64,000 bases of DNA, from the NCBI GenBank assembly GCA_963846315.1, contig CAWJVM010000010.1, positions 10,515 through 74,514 of the forward strand, given 5' to 3'. Positions 37,214-45,254 of this stretch are shown piece by piece. A model generated the notes under the pieces. That model made no database searches, was not told where the DNA came from, and saw only the letters and a program-made list of their open reading frames with translations. The position numbers were made by a program, and so were the translations under genes. The DNA comes from RPQJ01 sp963846315. Lineage in GTDB: Bacteria; Pseudomonadota; Gammaproteobacteria; Steroidobacterales; Steroidobacteraceae. Positions within the stretch are counted from its first letter, which is position 1, and the number at the start of each line of letters is the position of its first letter.

Positions 37214-38623
37214 ATGTCGACCTGTATTTTTACTGCACCGCGATGTCGCGGAAACGCGGCGCACGCACCTTCGAAGGGCACCGCGGGCAGTGCTGGTTGC
37301 ATCATGGCGCTCGGGCTCATGGCGGCACTGCCGCTCGTCGCGGCAGCGCCACCTGAGGTTGTGTCTGGTGCGCCGTACCGGCCCGATTCCGGGTCCATGG
37401 CAGTGCAGTGCGGCACGTTGATCGACGGTGTAGCCGCGCGGGCGCAGGGCCCCGCGACAGTCGTCGTGCGCAACGGCCGCGTCGAATCGGTGCAGCCGGG
37501 CGCAGCCGCACCGTCGGGTGTGCCCATCGTCGACCTCAGGCAGTACACCTGCCTGCCCGGGTTGATCGACATGCACACGCACCTGACGGACAGCGGCCAC
37601 GAGACGTCCGATCTCAGCGTGTACTACCAGCGCACGACGGCGGAGCAGGGCGCCATCGCGCGGGAAAGCGCACGCACCACCTTGTTGGCCGGTTTCACTG
37701 GAGCGCGGGACATGGGCACGTACATTGCCTGGGTCGATCGCGACCTGCGCGACGCGATCAACCAGGGCGAAGCGGCGGGACCGCGGATGCAGGTCGCGGG
37801 CTTCTACCTGACGATTCCCGCAGGCGGTGGCGATCTCGTCATCCCGGGTCATGCCGAATCCGAGATTCCGCCGCAGGTGCGCATGGGCGTGGCGCGCGGA
37901 CCCGAGCAGTTCCGGCAGAAAGCCGAGCAAGCGGTGGCGGGTGGTGCCGACGTGCTCAAGATCATTGCGTCCGGCGCCGTGCTCGCGTTCGGCGGCGTAC
38001 CGGGCGAGCGCGAGATGTCGCCCGAGGAGATCAAGGCGGTCGTCGACGTGGCGCACGCCCACGGCATCAAGGTCGCGGCGCACGCCCATGGCGCGCAATC
38101 GATCAAGGACGCGGTCCTCGCCGGCGCCGACACGATCGAACACGCATCGTTGATCGACGATGAAGGCATCCGGCTGGCGAAAGAGCACGGCACGGCCTTG
38201 TCGATGGATGTCTACAACGGCGACTGGATCGACACCGTCGGCCGCCAGGAGAAATGGCCCGACGAGTTCCTGCGCAAGAACGTCGAGACGACCGAAGCGC
38301 AGCGCCAGGGGTTCACCAGGGCGCATGCTGCCGGGGTGGACATCGTGTTCGGCACCGATGCGGCCGTGTATCCACACGGTCTCAACGCGCGCCAGTTCCC
38401 GATCATGGTCCAGCGTGGCATGACGCCGATGGAGGCCATCCAGTCGGCCACGTCGCTCGCGGCAAAGCACATGGGCTGGGCCGATCGCATCGGCAGCCTG
38501 CAGCCGGGACGATACGGCGATCTCATCGCGGTGAAGGGCGACCCGCTCGTGGACATCACCCGTCTTCAGGACGTCGCGGTCGTGATCAAGGGTGGACTCG
38601 CATTCAAGTTTCCGGCGGAGTAA
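37214..38623 (+). CDS. Secreted metal-dependent amidohydrolase (prolidase/imidazolonepropionase-like)
   Basis: Amidohydrolase-superfamily enzyme, 469 residues from the ATG at 37214. HTHLTD supplies the two metal-binding His of strand 1, IIASGAVLAFGGVP carries a strand-4 region, AHAHGAQSIKDAVLAGADTIEHAS gives further His ligands and FGTDAAVYPHGLN the strand-8 Asp. The N-terminus has a hydrophobic stretch (MALGLMAALPLVAAAP), so export is likely; the in-frame ATG at 37304 would place the signal at the very start and is a real alternative. Similar enzymes cleave Xaa-Pro, Xaa-Lys/Arg or N-acyl amino acids. It is divergent from the sulfotransferase/receptor operon. Confidence 0.85.
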   Translation: MSTCIFTAPRCRGNAAHAPSKGTAGSAGCIMALGLMAALPLVAAAPPEVVSGAPYRPDSGSMAVQCGTLIDGVAARAQGPATVVVRNGRVESVQPGAAAPSGVPIVDLRQYTCLPGLIDMHTHLTDSGHETSDLSVYYQRTTAEQGAIARESARTTLLAGFTGARDMGTYIAWVDRDLRDAINQGEAAGPRMQVAGFYLTIPAGGGDLVIPGHAESEIPPQVRMGVARGPEQFRQKAEQAVAGGADVLKIIASGAVLAFGGVPGEREMSPEEIKAVVDVAHAHGIKVAAHAHGAQSIKDAVLAGADTIEHASLIDDEGIRLAKEHGTALSMDVYNGDWIDTVGRQEKWPDEFLRKNVETTEAQRQGFTRAHAAGVDIVFGTDAAVYPHGLNARQFPIMVQRGMTPMEAIQSATSLAAKHMGWADRIGSLQPGRYGDLIAVKGDPLVDITRLQDVAVVIKGGLAFKFPAE

Positions 38624-38626
38624 GCC

Positions 38627-39499
38627 TTGGCCGCGGCTGCCGACGCTGAGGACCTGTTTGCGCCCGCCTTGACCGGCGCCGTGCAGCGCCTGGCGCCGAA
38701 CCTGCAACGGATCGTCGCCCCCAATCCGAGCCCGCTGACCGGGCCTGGCACCAACACGTACATCGCCGGCAGCGGTCCGGGTTACATCGTGATCGATCCG
38801 GGTCCCGTCGATACCACGCACCTCGACCGCATCCTGGCCGCGACCAACGCGCGCATCAGCCACGTGCTCTGCACGCATTCCCATCCCGATCATTCGCCGG
38901 GAGCGGTCGCGCTCAAGGCGCTGACACAGGCGACCGTGCTTGGACGACCCGCTCCCAGCGACGATCACCAGGACGAATCGTACCGGCCGGACGGCCCGCT
39001 CGAAGACGGCGACGTGTTCGATGCCAGCGGCACACGACTCCGCGCGTATCACACGCCCGGCCATGCCTCGAACCATGTCTGCCTGCTCATCGAGCCCGCA
39101 GGCTGGTTGCTGACCGGCGACCACCTGATGAGCGGTTCCACCGTGGTCATCCTGCCGCCCGACGGTTCGATGCGCCTGTATCTCGAGTCGCTGCGCCGGC
39201 TGCGTACGCTGCCCCTGTACGCTTTGCTGCCGGGGCACGGCGCGGTGATGCCGGATCCGCTCGGCGAAATCGATCGCGTCGTCGCGCATCGCCTGAAGCG
39301 CGAAGGCAAAGTGGTGGCTGGCCTGCTGCAACTGGGTGGTGTCGCGACACTGGAAGATCTGATGCCCGTCGTCTACGCCGACACGCCGGTCGCGCTGCAT
39401 GCACTGGCGCGGTATTCGTTGCTCGCTCACCTGCAGAAGCTGCTCGAGGAACGGCGAGTGGTGCAGGACGGCGAGCGCTGGACGTGGCTGGCGGCGTGA
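38627..39499 (+). CDS. MBL-fold metallo-hydrolase (LACTB2-like)
   Basis: 290-residue metallo-beta-lactamase fold hydrolase. The metal site THSHPDHSPGA (about 85-95), His in HTPGHASNHVCL (about 140) and Asp in LLTGDHLMSG (about 163) are present, followed by a C-terminal winged-helix-like segment (LARYSLLAHLQKLLEERRVV) typical of the LACTB2/GloB-like group. The start is TTG at 38627 with GGAG six bases upstream, four bases after the amidohydrolase stop, giving a tight operon. The substrate could be a thioester or an RNA; neither can be decided from sequence. Confidence 0.83.
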   Translation: MAAAADAEDLFAPALTGAVQRLAPNLQRIVAPNPSPLTGPGTNTYIAGSGPGYIVIDPGPVDTTHLDRILAATNARISHVLCTHSHPDHSPGAVALKALTQATVLGRPAPSDDHQDESYRPDGPLEDGDVFDASGTRLRAYHTPGHASNHVCLLIEPAGWLLTGDHLMSGSTVVILPPDGSMRLYLESLRRLRTLPLYALLPGHGAVMPDPLGEIDRVVAHRLKREGKVVAGLLQLGGVATLEDLMPVVYADTPVALHALARYSLLAHLQKLLEERRVVQDGERWTWLAA

Positions 39500-41028
39500 G
39501 CCGGGCCGTGCCGGCCGCACGACGGCTCGTACGAATCGAGGTCGGAACCGTCAGCGTGCGCCTCGGCCGGCACTGGGCTTTGCGGGACGTCTCGCTCGAC
39601 CTCCGCGCCGGTGAGCGCTGGTTGCTGCTCGGCCCGAACGGCGCCGGCAAGACCGTCCTGCTCAAGTTGCTGCGCGGCGACGTGTGGCCCACGCCTACCG
39701 GCCGCGAAGCACGTCGCTATTACCTGCGCGACGGCGAAGTGCTTGAGCAGCCCTTGTTTGCGTCGGATCGCATCGCCTACCTGGGTCCGGAGCGACAGGA
39801 CCGGTACGTGCGCCACGAGTCGACGCTGGAGGTGGCGCAGGTCGTGCTCACCGGTTTCGACGATTCGGATTTCCCACTGCAGGCCGCGACGCCGACGCAG
39901 CGACGACGCATCGCGACCGTGCTGCGCCAGGTGGGACTGGCGGGGTATGCAGCGCGAGGATTCCTGACGTTGTCATACGGTCAACGCCGCCGCGTGCTGC
40001 TGGCGCGCGCGTTCGTCCGCGCACCGGACATGCTGCTGTTGGACGAGGCGTTGAACGGCCTCGATGCGAAAGGCCGCGCCGAGTTCATGCGCGCGCTGCG
40101 GCTGGCATCGTCGCCGCGAACGGCGTGGGTGCTGACGAGTCACCGGCGCAGCGATGCCCCGGCCGGACTCACCCACCTCGCGCGCATGACGCGTGGCGTC
40201 ATCGACAGTGTCACGGACCTGCGTGCCAGGGACGGCGATCCATTTGCCGATCCGGCTGTTGCGGGTCCCGAGCCGCGCCCCGAAACGCGGGCAGTAGCCG
40301 TACAGGCAGCGCAGCGCAGCGCTCAGGTTGCCGCCGCCGCCGGCTGGACTCGCTCAACCAGGCCGCTGCTCCGATTGCAACGGGCCGCTGTGTACCGGGA
40401 CGAGCGAGCCGTCATTGGCAGGTGCGACTGGACGCTCGTACGTGGCCAGCACTGGTTCCTGCGTGGCGCGAACGGGTCGGGTAAGTCCACCTTCATCGCC
40501 ATGCTCTACGGCGATTTCTGGCCGGCACACGGCGGCACCCGCTGGCGTCAATGGCCCGCCGCCGATGACTGGAAGGCGCGGGTGGGACTGGTGTCACCGG
40601 AATTGCAGGCCCGATATGCGGCGACGGGATGCACCGTCGAGCAGATCGTTGCGTCGGGCCTACATGCCAGCATCGGCTTGAACGACTTGCCGACGACGTC
40701 CGAGCTGCGGCGCGTGCGACGCGAGTTGCGCACCTGGGGACTGACAGACGTCGCGACGCGGCAGGCACGCGAGTTGTCGTACGGCCAACTGCGACTGGCG
40801 CTGGTCGCACGCGCGTTCGTGCGTGCACGTCGCCTATGGCTGCTCGATGAACCGTTCGACGGCCTCGATGCCGAGGCGCGGCAACGGCTGCGTGCCAGGC
40901 TCGATGCGGCGGTGATCAAGGGCGCGACCGTGGTGCTGGCTACCCATCACGAGGACGACGTGCCACCGTACGTCAATTGCGTGCTGACCCTGCGGCGTGG
41001 CCGCACCCCGGTCGTTTCGAAGCGATGA
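39496..41028 (+). CDS. ABC ATPase with two nucleotide-binding domains (ModF-like)
   Basis: About 510-residue soluble protein carrying two ABC domains. The first has Walker A GPNGAGKTV (about 47), signature-like LSYGQRRRV and Walker B MLLLDEALNGLD. The second has GANGSGKST (about 322), ELSYGQLRLA and LWLLDEPFDGLD. Both signatures read SYGQ rather than SGGQ, as in ModF-type proteins. No permease gene is adjacent. GTG at 39496 overlaps the upstream stop (GTGA) and is preferred over GTG at 39484. ModF itself is linked to molybdate in some species, but the nearby Moco operon is 12 kb away and the link is only suggestive. Confidence 0.83.
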   Translation: MSRAVPAARRLVRIEVGTVSVRLGRHWALRDVSLDLRAGERWLLLGPNGAGKTVLLKLLRGDVWPTPTGREARRYYLRDGEVLEQPLFASDRIAYLGPERQDRYVRHESTLEVAQVVLTGFDDSDFPLQAATPTQRRRIATVLRQVGLAGYAARGFLTLSYGQRRRVLLARAFVRAPDMLLLDEALNGLDAKGRAEFMRALRLASSPRTAWVLTSHRRSDAPAGLTHLARMTRGVIDSVTDLRARDGDPFADPAVAGPEPRPETRAVAVQAAQRSAQVAAAAGWTRSTRPLLRLQRAAVYRDERAVIGRCDWTLVRGQHWFLRGANGSGKSTFIAMLYGDFWPAHGGTRWRQWPAADDWKARVGLVSPELQARYAATGCTVEQIVASGLHASIGLNDLPTTSELRRVRRELRTWGLTDVATRQARELSYGQLRLALVARAFVRARRLWLLDEPFDGLDAEARQRLRARLDAAVIKGATVVLATHHEDDVPPYVNCVLTLRRGRTPVVSKR

Positions 41029-41078
41029 TCCTGGGTCGTTGAGCACGCCACTGCGCCCGTGACACAGCGGTGTCGGGT

Positions 41079-41987
41079 TCAGAGCGGGAGCACAGCCTCG
41101 AACACGATCACGGCGTCACCGGTCACGCGGACTCCAGAGGCACGCTTGCCGCTGCAGGCCACGGAAACTTCGACGCGACCCGGCCGATCGACGAATCGGC
41201 CCTGCAGTCCCACGAACGAGGCATCGCCCTTCGCCGGAGTCAGCAACCCGTAGTGCAGCAGGTACACGCCAAGCATGCCGTGCGCATTGCCGCTGACCGG
41301 GTCTTCAGGCACGCCGATCACTGGGCAGAACATGCGCGACTCGGTGGTGATCGAATTGGAGCCGGGCTTGACCGCAAAGACGAAGAAGCCGTCCGCGCCC
41401 ACGTGCGAGGTGAGGTGAATCAGCTGGTCCATTTTCGGCTGCAAAGAATCGAGCGTGTCGGGCGACTGGACGCCGATCAGCAGGCGTGAATTGGCCGTGC
41501 TCATGACCTGCACGGGGCAGGCCGGATGCAGGCTCGACGAACTGATTCCCAGCGCATCGAGCACCGGGCCGAGACGCTCCTCCGGCACGATGGGACCGAA
41601 GGTCGCGGGGGTCTGATCGATCGTGACGCGCAGGTTCGGCGCCTTGCCGCTGACCTCGACGCCAACGATGCCAGCCGCCGATTTCTGCCGGACCTTGCCA
41701 TGGGGAACACCGTCGGCCATCGCGCGCACGTAGTGCGCCGCGACGGTGGCGTGACCGACGAAGCCGACTTCACGGCGCGGCGAGAAGAATCGCAACTCGA
41801 CGTCGTAATCCGGGGACTCGGAATTGAGCACGAACGCCACTTCGAACCCGGCCAACTCGCGCGCGATGCGGCGCATCTCCTGTTCTTCGAGCACGTCCGC
41901 ATCGAGGACGACCGCGGCAGGGTTGCCGCAGAAACGCTCCTGCGTGAAGGCATCGACGAGGAACAAACGGCATTTGCGCTGAGACAT
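41079..41987 (-). CDS. PhzF family isomerase/epimerase-like protein
   Basis: 302-residue member of the PhzF fold (two diaminopimelate-epimerase-like halves). The start MSQRKCRLFLVDAFTQERFC and GNPAAVVLD match the family. Glu49 in GFEVAFV is the likely catalytic acid, and RFFSPRREVGFVGHATVAAHY and DPVSGNAHGMLGVYLL (about 230-245) are the paired signature blocks. Only a few members act in phenazine synthesis; with no phz genes here, that role is unlikely. ATG at 41987 is chosen over the upstream frame. It is convergent with the ABC ATPase gene, 50 bases apart, and divergent from the thiamine operon. Confidence 0.88.
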   Translation of the reverse strand: MSQRKCRLFLVDAFTQERFCGNPAAVVLDADVLEEQEMRRIARELAGFEVAFVLNSESPDYDVELRFFSPRREVGFVGHATVAAHYVRAMADGVPHGKVRQKSAAGIVGVEVSGKAPNLRVTIDQTPATFGPIVPEERLGPVLDALGISSSSLHPACPVQVMSTANSRLLIGVQSPDTLDSLQPKMDQLIHLTSHVGADGFFVFAVKPGSNSITTESRMFCPVIGVPEDPVSGNAHGMLGVYLLHYGLLTPAKGDASFVGLQGRFVDRPGRVEVSVACSGKRASGVRVTGDAVIVFEAVLPL

Positions 41988-42084
41988 GGTGGCAGCAGGC
42001 TTCCTGAACCGGGGGGGGAGGGCATTAGTGCCCAGCCGCTGCGCGCCGTCAACATTTTCGGGCCAGGTCGTCGCCACTTGGCCC

Positions 42085-42090
42085 TATAAT
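42085..42090 (+). promoter_or_regulatory. -10 element of the thiamine operon promoter
   Basis: A perfect TATAAT whose expected transcription start (about 42097) coincides with the 5' edge of the TPP aptamer. No good -35 hexamer is visible at 16-18 bases upstream. Confidence 0.6.
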
Positions 42091-42096
42091 TCGCGT

Positions 42097-42210
42097 CACC
42101 TAGGGGTGGCCTGCAGGGCCTGAGATGTCGACCGCGGGCGCGCAGGATGGCGCCGCACATCGACGAACCCGTTGAACCTGATCCGGTTAGTACCGGCGTA
42201 GGGAGCGGGT
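42097..42210 (+). promoter_or_regulatory. TPP (thi-box) riboswitch
   Basis: Conserved thi-box segments occur in order: GGGGTGGCC, a GCC/GGC stem, CTGAGA (42120-42125), ACCC, then TGAACCTGATCCGGTTA and GTACCGGCGTAGGGA (ending 42204). An extra GC-rich hairpin of about 36 bases is inserted between CTGAGA and ACCC, an accepted variable position. The aptamer ends six bases before the receptor ATG, so its closing helix can include the ribosome-binding purines (GGGAGCGGGT). Repression by TPP at translation initiation is the likely mechanism; no separate terminator hairpin is seen. Confidence 0.93.
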
Positions 42211-44352
42211 ATGCGTCTCGGACTGTCTCCAATTTATTCGTATTCATTGTGCGCCGCGTGCCGCCGGCAGGGTCACGTGCCTGCGTGGTTCACCTGGCTG
42301 TCCATCACGCTGCTGGTGGCAGGCCTGGCTTCCGCCGCCAGTCCCGTGGCCGCTGCAGCTTCGTCGCCGCTCGAAGAAATCATCGTCACCGCTTCGCTGC
42401 GGCAACAGCCCGTCGGCGACACGCCGGCGAGCATCACGGTGCTCGGCCAGGACACGCTGCAGTCCGCCGGCATGCAGCACTTCGCCGACGTGCTGGGGCT
42501 GGTTCCGAATCTCAACTGGTCTGGCGGCACGTCGCGGCCCCGGTTTTTCCAGTTGCGCGGCGTCGGCGAGCTCGAGCAATACCAGGGCGCGCCGAACCCT
42601 TCAGTGGGTTTTCTGATCGACGACATCGACCTGAGCGGTGTCGGCATGCCGGCCACGCTGTTCGACACGCAGCAGGTCGAAGTCCTGCGCGGTCCGCAGG
42701 GCACGCGCTACGGTGCGAATGCACTCGCGGGCCTGGTCAAGATCAAGACGCGCGACCCATCGACGACGGCGGATTTGCACGCCGAAATCACGGGTGCCGA
42801 TTACGGCACCTGGTCGGCAGGAATGGCCGGCGGCGGTCCGATCGGCGATTCAGGCTCAGCCTGGCGCCTGGCCGGCCAGACTTTCTCGAGTGACGGATTC
42901 CTGCACAACGCCTACCTCGATCGCGACGACACCAACGGGCGCGACGAGTCGACGCTGCGTGGCAAGTTGCGTTGGGAACTGGCACCGGACTGGCGCGCGG
43001 ATCTCGCCGCCCTGTACGTTGATATTGACAACGGCTTCGATGCCTTCACCCCTGACAATTCGCGCACGATGCTCTCCGACAAGCCGGGTCGCGATGCGCA
43101 GCGGACTCGCGGCGTGTCCGCCGATGTCGCCGGCAAGTTTGCGGATTACACGGTGCGCAGCGTCAGCGCCTATGCATGGTCCGACAGCGTGTACAGCTTC
43201 GACGGCGACTGGGGCAACGACGCGTACTGGGGTGAGTTCGCGCCTTACGATTACTTTTCGCACTACGCCCGCGAGCGCTCGACCTTGAGCCAGGACCTCC
43301 GCATCGAAAGCGCGGCGGGCGGCGCCATTGAATGGGTAGCCGGAGTCTATGCACTGCGGCTCGATGAAGATTCGCTGCAGCGCGACGAGTTCGCGGGCGA
43401 ACTGCTGCGCCCGCTGCTCGCGACGAGCTATTCGGCGACGAGCCTGGCGGCCTACGGCGAAGCGGAGTGGCACATACCGCACGAGTTGTCGTTGACTACC
43501 GGCCTACGCGTCGAAACACGGTCTGCCGATTACCGCGATTCCGACGGCGCACGCTTCGATCCACGCGACACCATGGTTGGCGGACAGGTCTCGTTGCAGG
43601 GGCCGGCGGGCCAGTCCAGCCGCTGGTATGCCACGGTCGCGCGCGGCTACAAGGCGGGCGGCTTCAACATCGGTCAGTTCGTGCCGGACGATCGCCGGCA
43701 GTTCACGCCGGAATTCCTGTGGAATGCCGAGTCGGGCCTGCGCTTCACCAACGTCGACGCCAACGTGCAAGGCGACGTCGCGTTCTTCTACATGTGGCGC
43801 GAGGACCAGCAGGTGGCGACGTCGTTCCAGCTCGATCCCGGCGATCCACTGTCGTACGTCTTCTACACCGACAACGCTGCCAAAGGACGCAACTACGGTC
43901 TCGAAGCCACGCTCGCCTGGCAGCCCGTCGAGCGGTTGAGCCTCGGTGCGACGCTCGGGCTGCTGCATTCGGAGTACGTTGGCTATCGTTACGGCGAGCG
44001 CAATCTCGACGGGCGCGAGCAGGCGCATGCGCCCGGCTACCAGTACTCGTTGTCCGCGCAGTGGGGCGGCGGGGAAGGGTGGATGGCGCGAGCGGACTTC
44101 AACGGCGTCGGCGCGTTCTACTTCGACACCAGCCACGACCAGCGTTCGCAGGCTTACTCGTTGCTCAATCTGAAGGCCGGCTACGCGCGCGGCCCATGGT
44201 CAGTCGAGGCCTGGGTGCGTAACGTCATGAACGAGAACTTCGCGGTCCGCGGGTTCTATTTTGGACTCGAGCCGCCGGACTACGTCGACCAGCTGTACGT
44301 TCAGCGCGGCGACGGGCGGCTCGCGGGAATTACTTTGCAGTGGCGCTGGTAA
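42211..44352 (+). CDS. TonB-dependent receptor for thiamine (TPP-riboswitch controlled)
   Basis: 713-residue outer-membrane receptor with a hydrophobic export segment (about 30-50), TonB box LEEIIVTASLRQQPVGDTP (about 55-73), plug blocks FFQLRGVGELEQYQGAPNPS and VEVLRGPQGTRYGANALAG (about 156-174), and a barrel ending AGITLQWRW with terminal Trp. The sequence alone does not fix the ligand. Its thi-box leader and the downstream thiamine-binding, PnuT-like and kinase genes make thiamine or a phosphorylated or analogue form the obvious candidate. Confidence 0.9.
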   Translation: MRLGLSPIYSYSLCAACRRQGHVPAWFTWLSITLLVAGLASAASPVAAAASSPLEEIIVTASLRQQPVGDTPASITVLGQDTLQSAGMQHFADVLGLVPNLNWSGGTSRPRFFQLRGVGELEQYQGAPNPSVGFLIDDIDLSGVGMPATLFDTQQVEVLRGPQGTRYGANALAGLVKIKTRDPSTTADLHAEITGADYGTWSAGMAGGGPIGDSGSAWRLAGQTFSSDGFLHNAYLDRDDTNGRDESTLRGKLRWELAPDWRADLAALYVDIDNGFDAFTPDNSRTMLSDKPGRDAQRTRGVSADVAGKFADYTVRSVSAYAWSDSVYSFDGDWGNDAYWGEFAPYDYFSHYARERSTLSQDLRIESAAGGAIEWVAGVYALRLDEDSLQRDEFAGELLRPLLATSYSATSLAAYGEAEWHIPHELSLTTGLRVETRSADYRDSDGARFDPRDTMVGGQVSLQGPAGQSSRWYATVARGYKAGGFNIGQFVPDDRRQFTPEFLWNAESGLRFTNVDANVQGDVAFFYMWREDQQVATSFQLDPGDPLSYVFYTDNAAKGRNYGLEATLAWQPVERLSLGATLGLLHSEYVGYRYGERNLDGREQAHAPGYQYSLSAQWGGGEGWMARADFNGVGAFYFDTSHDQRSQAYSLLNLKAGYARGPWSVEAWVRNVMNENFAVRGFYFGLEPPDYVDQLYVQRGDGRLAGITLQWRW

Positions 44353-44380
44353 CGCCAACGACAGCCACGAGGACACACAG

Positions 44381-44638
44381 ATGCGCACGGCAGTGGAAAT
44401 CAGCCTCTATCCCCTCGACGCGGACTACGTGCCGCCGATCAAGGACTTCATCGAACGGCTCAACGCGTACCCGGACCTCGACGTCGTCACCAATGCGATG
44501 AGCACGCAGGTGGCGGGCGAGCACGGCCTGCTGTTCGCGGCGCTGGAGAAAGAAACGCGCCGAACGTTCAGTGCCGATCGGCGGGCCGTCTTCGTCATGA
44601 AGGTGCTCGGCGGCATGCCGACGTCGGACGAGGGTTGA
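44381..44638 (+). CDS. Small thiamine-binding-like protein (YkoF/MTH1187 family)
   Basis: 85-residue protein with a ferredoxin-like fold pattern: strand RTAVEISLYPLD, helix YVPPIKDFIERLNAYPD, strand LDVVTNAMSTQVAGE, helix and final strand AVFVMKVLGG. YkoF-type proteins of this fold bind the hydroxymethylpyrimidine part of thiamine. ATG at 44381 has GAGGA nine bases upstream. It sits between the receptor and the transporter genes and overlaps the latter by four bases (TTGA). A carrier role in the thiamine pathway is inferred from family and context. Confidence 0.75.
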   Translation: MRTAVEISLYPLDADYVPPIKDFIERLNAYPDLDVVTNAMSTQVAGEHGLLFAALEKETRRTFSADRRAVFVMKVLGGMPTSDEG

Positions 44639-45249
44639 CGCTGTTCGCCTCGGTGCTGGCGGCCTTTGCCGCCGTGCCTGTCATCGAATGGGTGGCGGCC
44701 GGCCTCGCGCTCGGCTACCTCGGGTTCGCGATCCGGCAAAGCGCGTGGTGCTGGGCGTTCGCTGTCGTCAGCGCGCTGCTCTACCTCGTCGTCTTTGCGC
44801 GAGCGGGCCTCGTGATGCAGGCCGCACTGCAGGTTTTCTACGTCGCCATGTCGATTTACGGCTGGCGTTCCTGGCGAGGCTCCGCGTCCGGGACACCGCT
44901 TGCGGTCAGGCGCTGGACGGCGCGGCAACATGCGCTGGCCTGGGCCGCCATCGCCGTATTCGCGCTGGTGAATGGCTGGGTGATCGCGCGTGGCGCGGCG
45001 AATTCCTGGGTGCCTTATCTCGATGCGGCGATCGCCTGGGGCAGCGTGCTCACCACCTGGATGGTTGCGCGCAAGGTGCTCGAAAACTGGCTGTACTGGG
45101 TCGTGCTGGATCTTGCGATGGCCTGGCTCGCCGCCTGGCAAGGGCTCGCAGCCACTGCCTTGCTGTTCCTGCTGTACACGGTGCTGGCGATGCGCGGCTA
45201 CTGGCAATGGCGACACGACGAACGCCTTGCGCTCGCACACGGGGACTGA
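44635..45249 (+). CDS. pnuT: PnuC-family inner-membrane transporter, probably PnuT (thiamine)
   Basis: 204-residue polytopic protein with about seven helices and the PnuC-family motifs: WVAAGLALGYLGFAIRQSAWCW near the start, VFYVAMSIYGWRSWRG (about 64-79) and VARKVLENWLYWVVLDL (about 143-159), whose Trp residues line the vitamin site. PnuC members carry nicotinamide riboside; the PnuT branch carries thiamine and is trapped by a kinase. Its place in a thi-box operon followed by a kinase supports PnuT. The start is TTG at 44635, overlapping the previous stop. Confidence 0.85.
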   Translation: MTLFASVLAAFAAVPVIEWVAAGLALGYLGFAIRQSAWCWAFAVVSALLYLVVFARAGLVMQAALQVFYVAMSIYGWRSWRGSASGTPLAVRRWTARQHALAWAAIAVFALVNGWVIARGAANSWVPYLDAAIAWGSVLTTWMVARKVLENWLYWVVLDLAMAWLAAWQGLAATALLFLLYTVLAMRGYWQWRHDERLALAHGD

Positions 45250-45254
45250 CAGTC

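Noticed and set aside
37097..39520. 807-codon minus-strand open frame
   Set aside because: Antisense to the amidohydrolase and MBL genes, whose metal-binding motifs are clear on the plus strand.
41029..41078. Terminator between the ABC ATPase and PhzF genes
   Set aside because: Only a five-base stem (GACAC/GTGTC) without a T-tract is seen.
41079..41987. Phenazine biosynthesis
   Set aside because: PhzF-fold proteins are widespread and no other phz gene is present.
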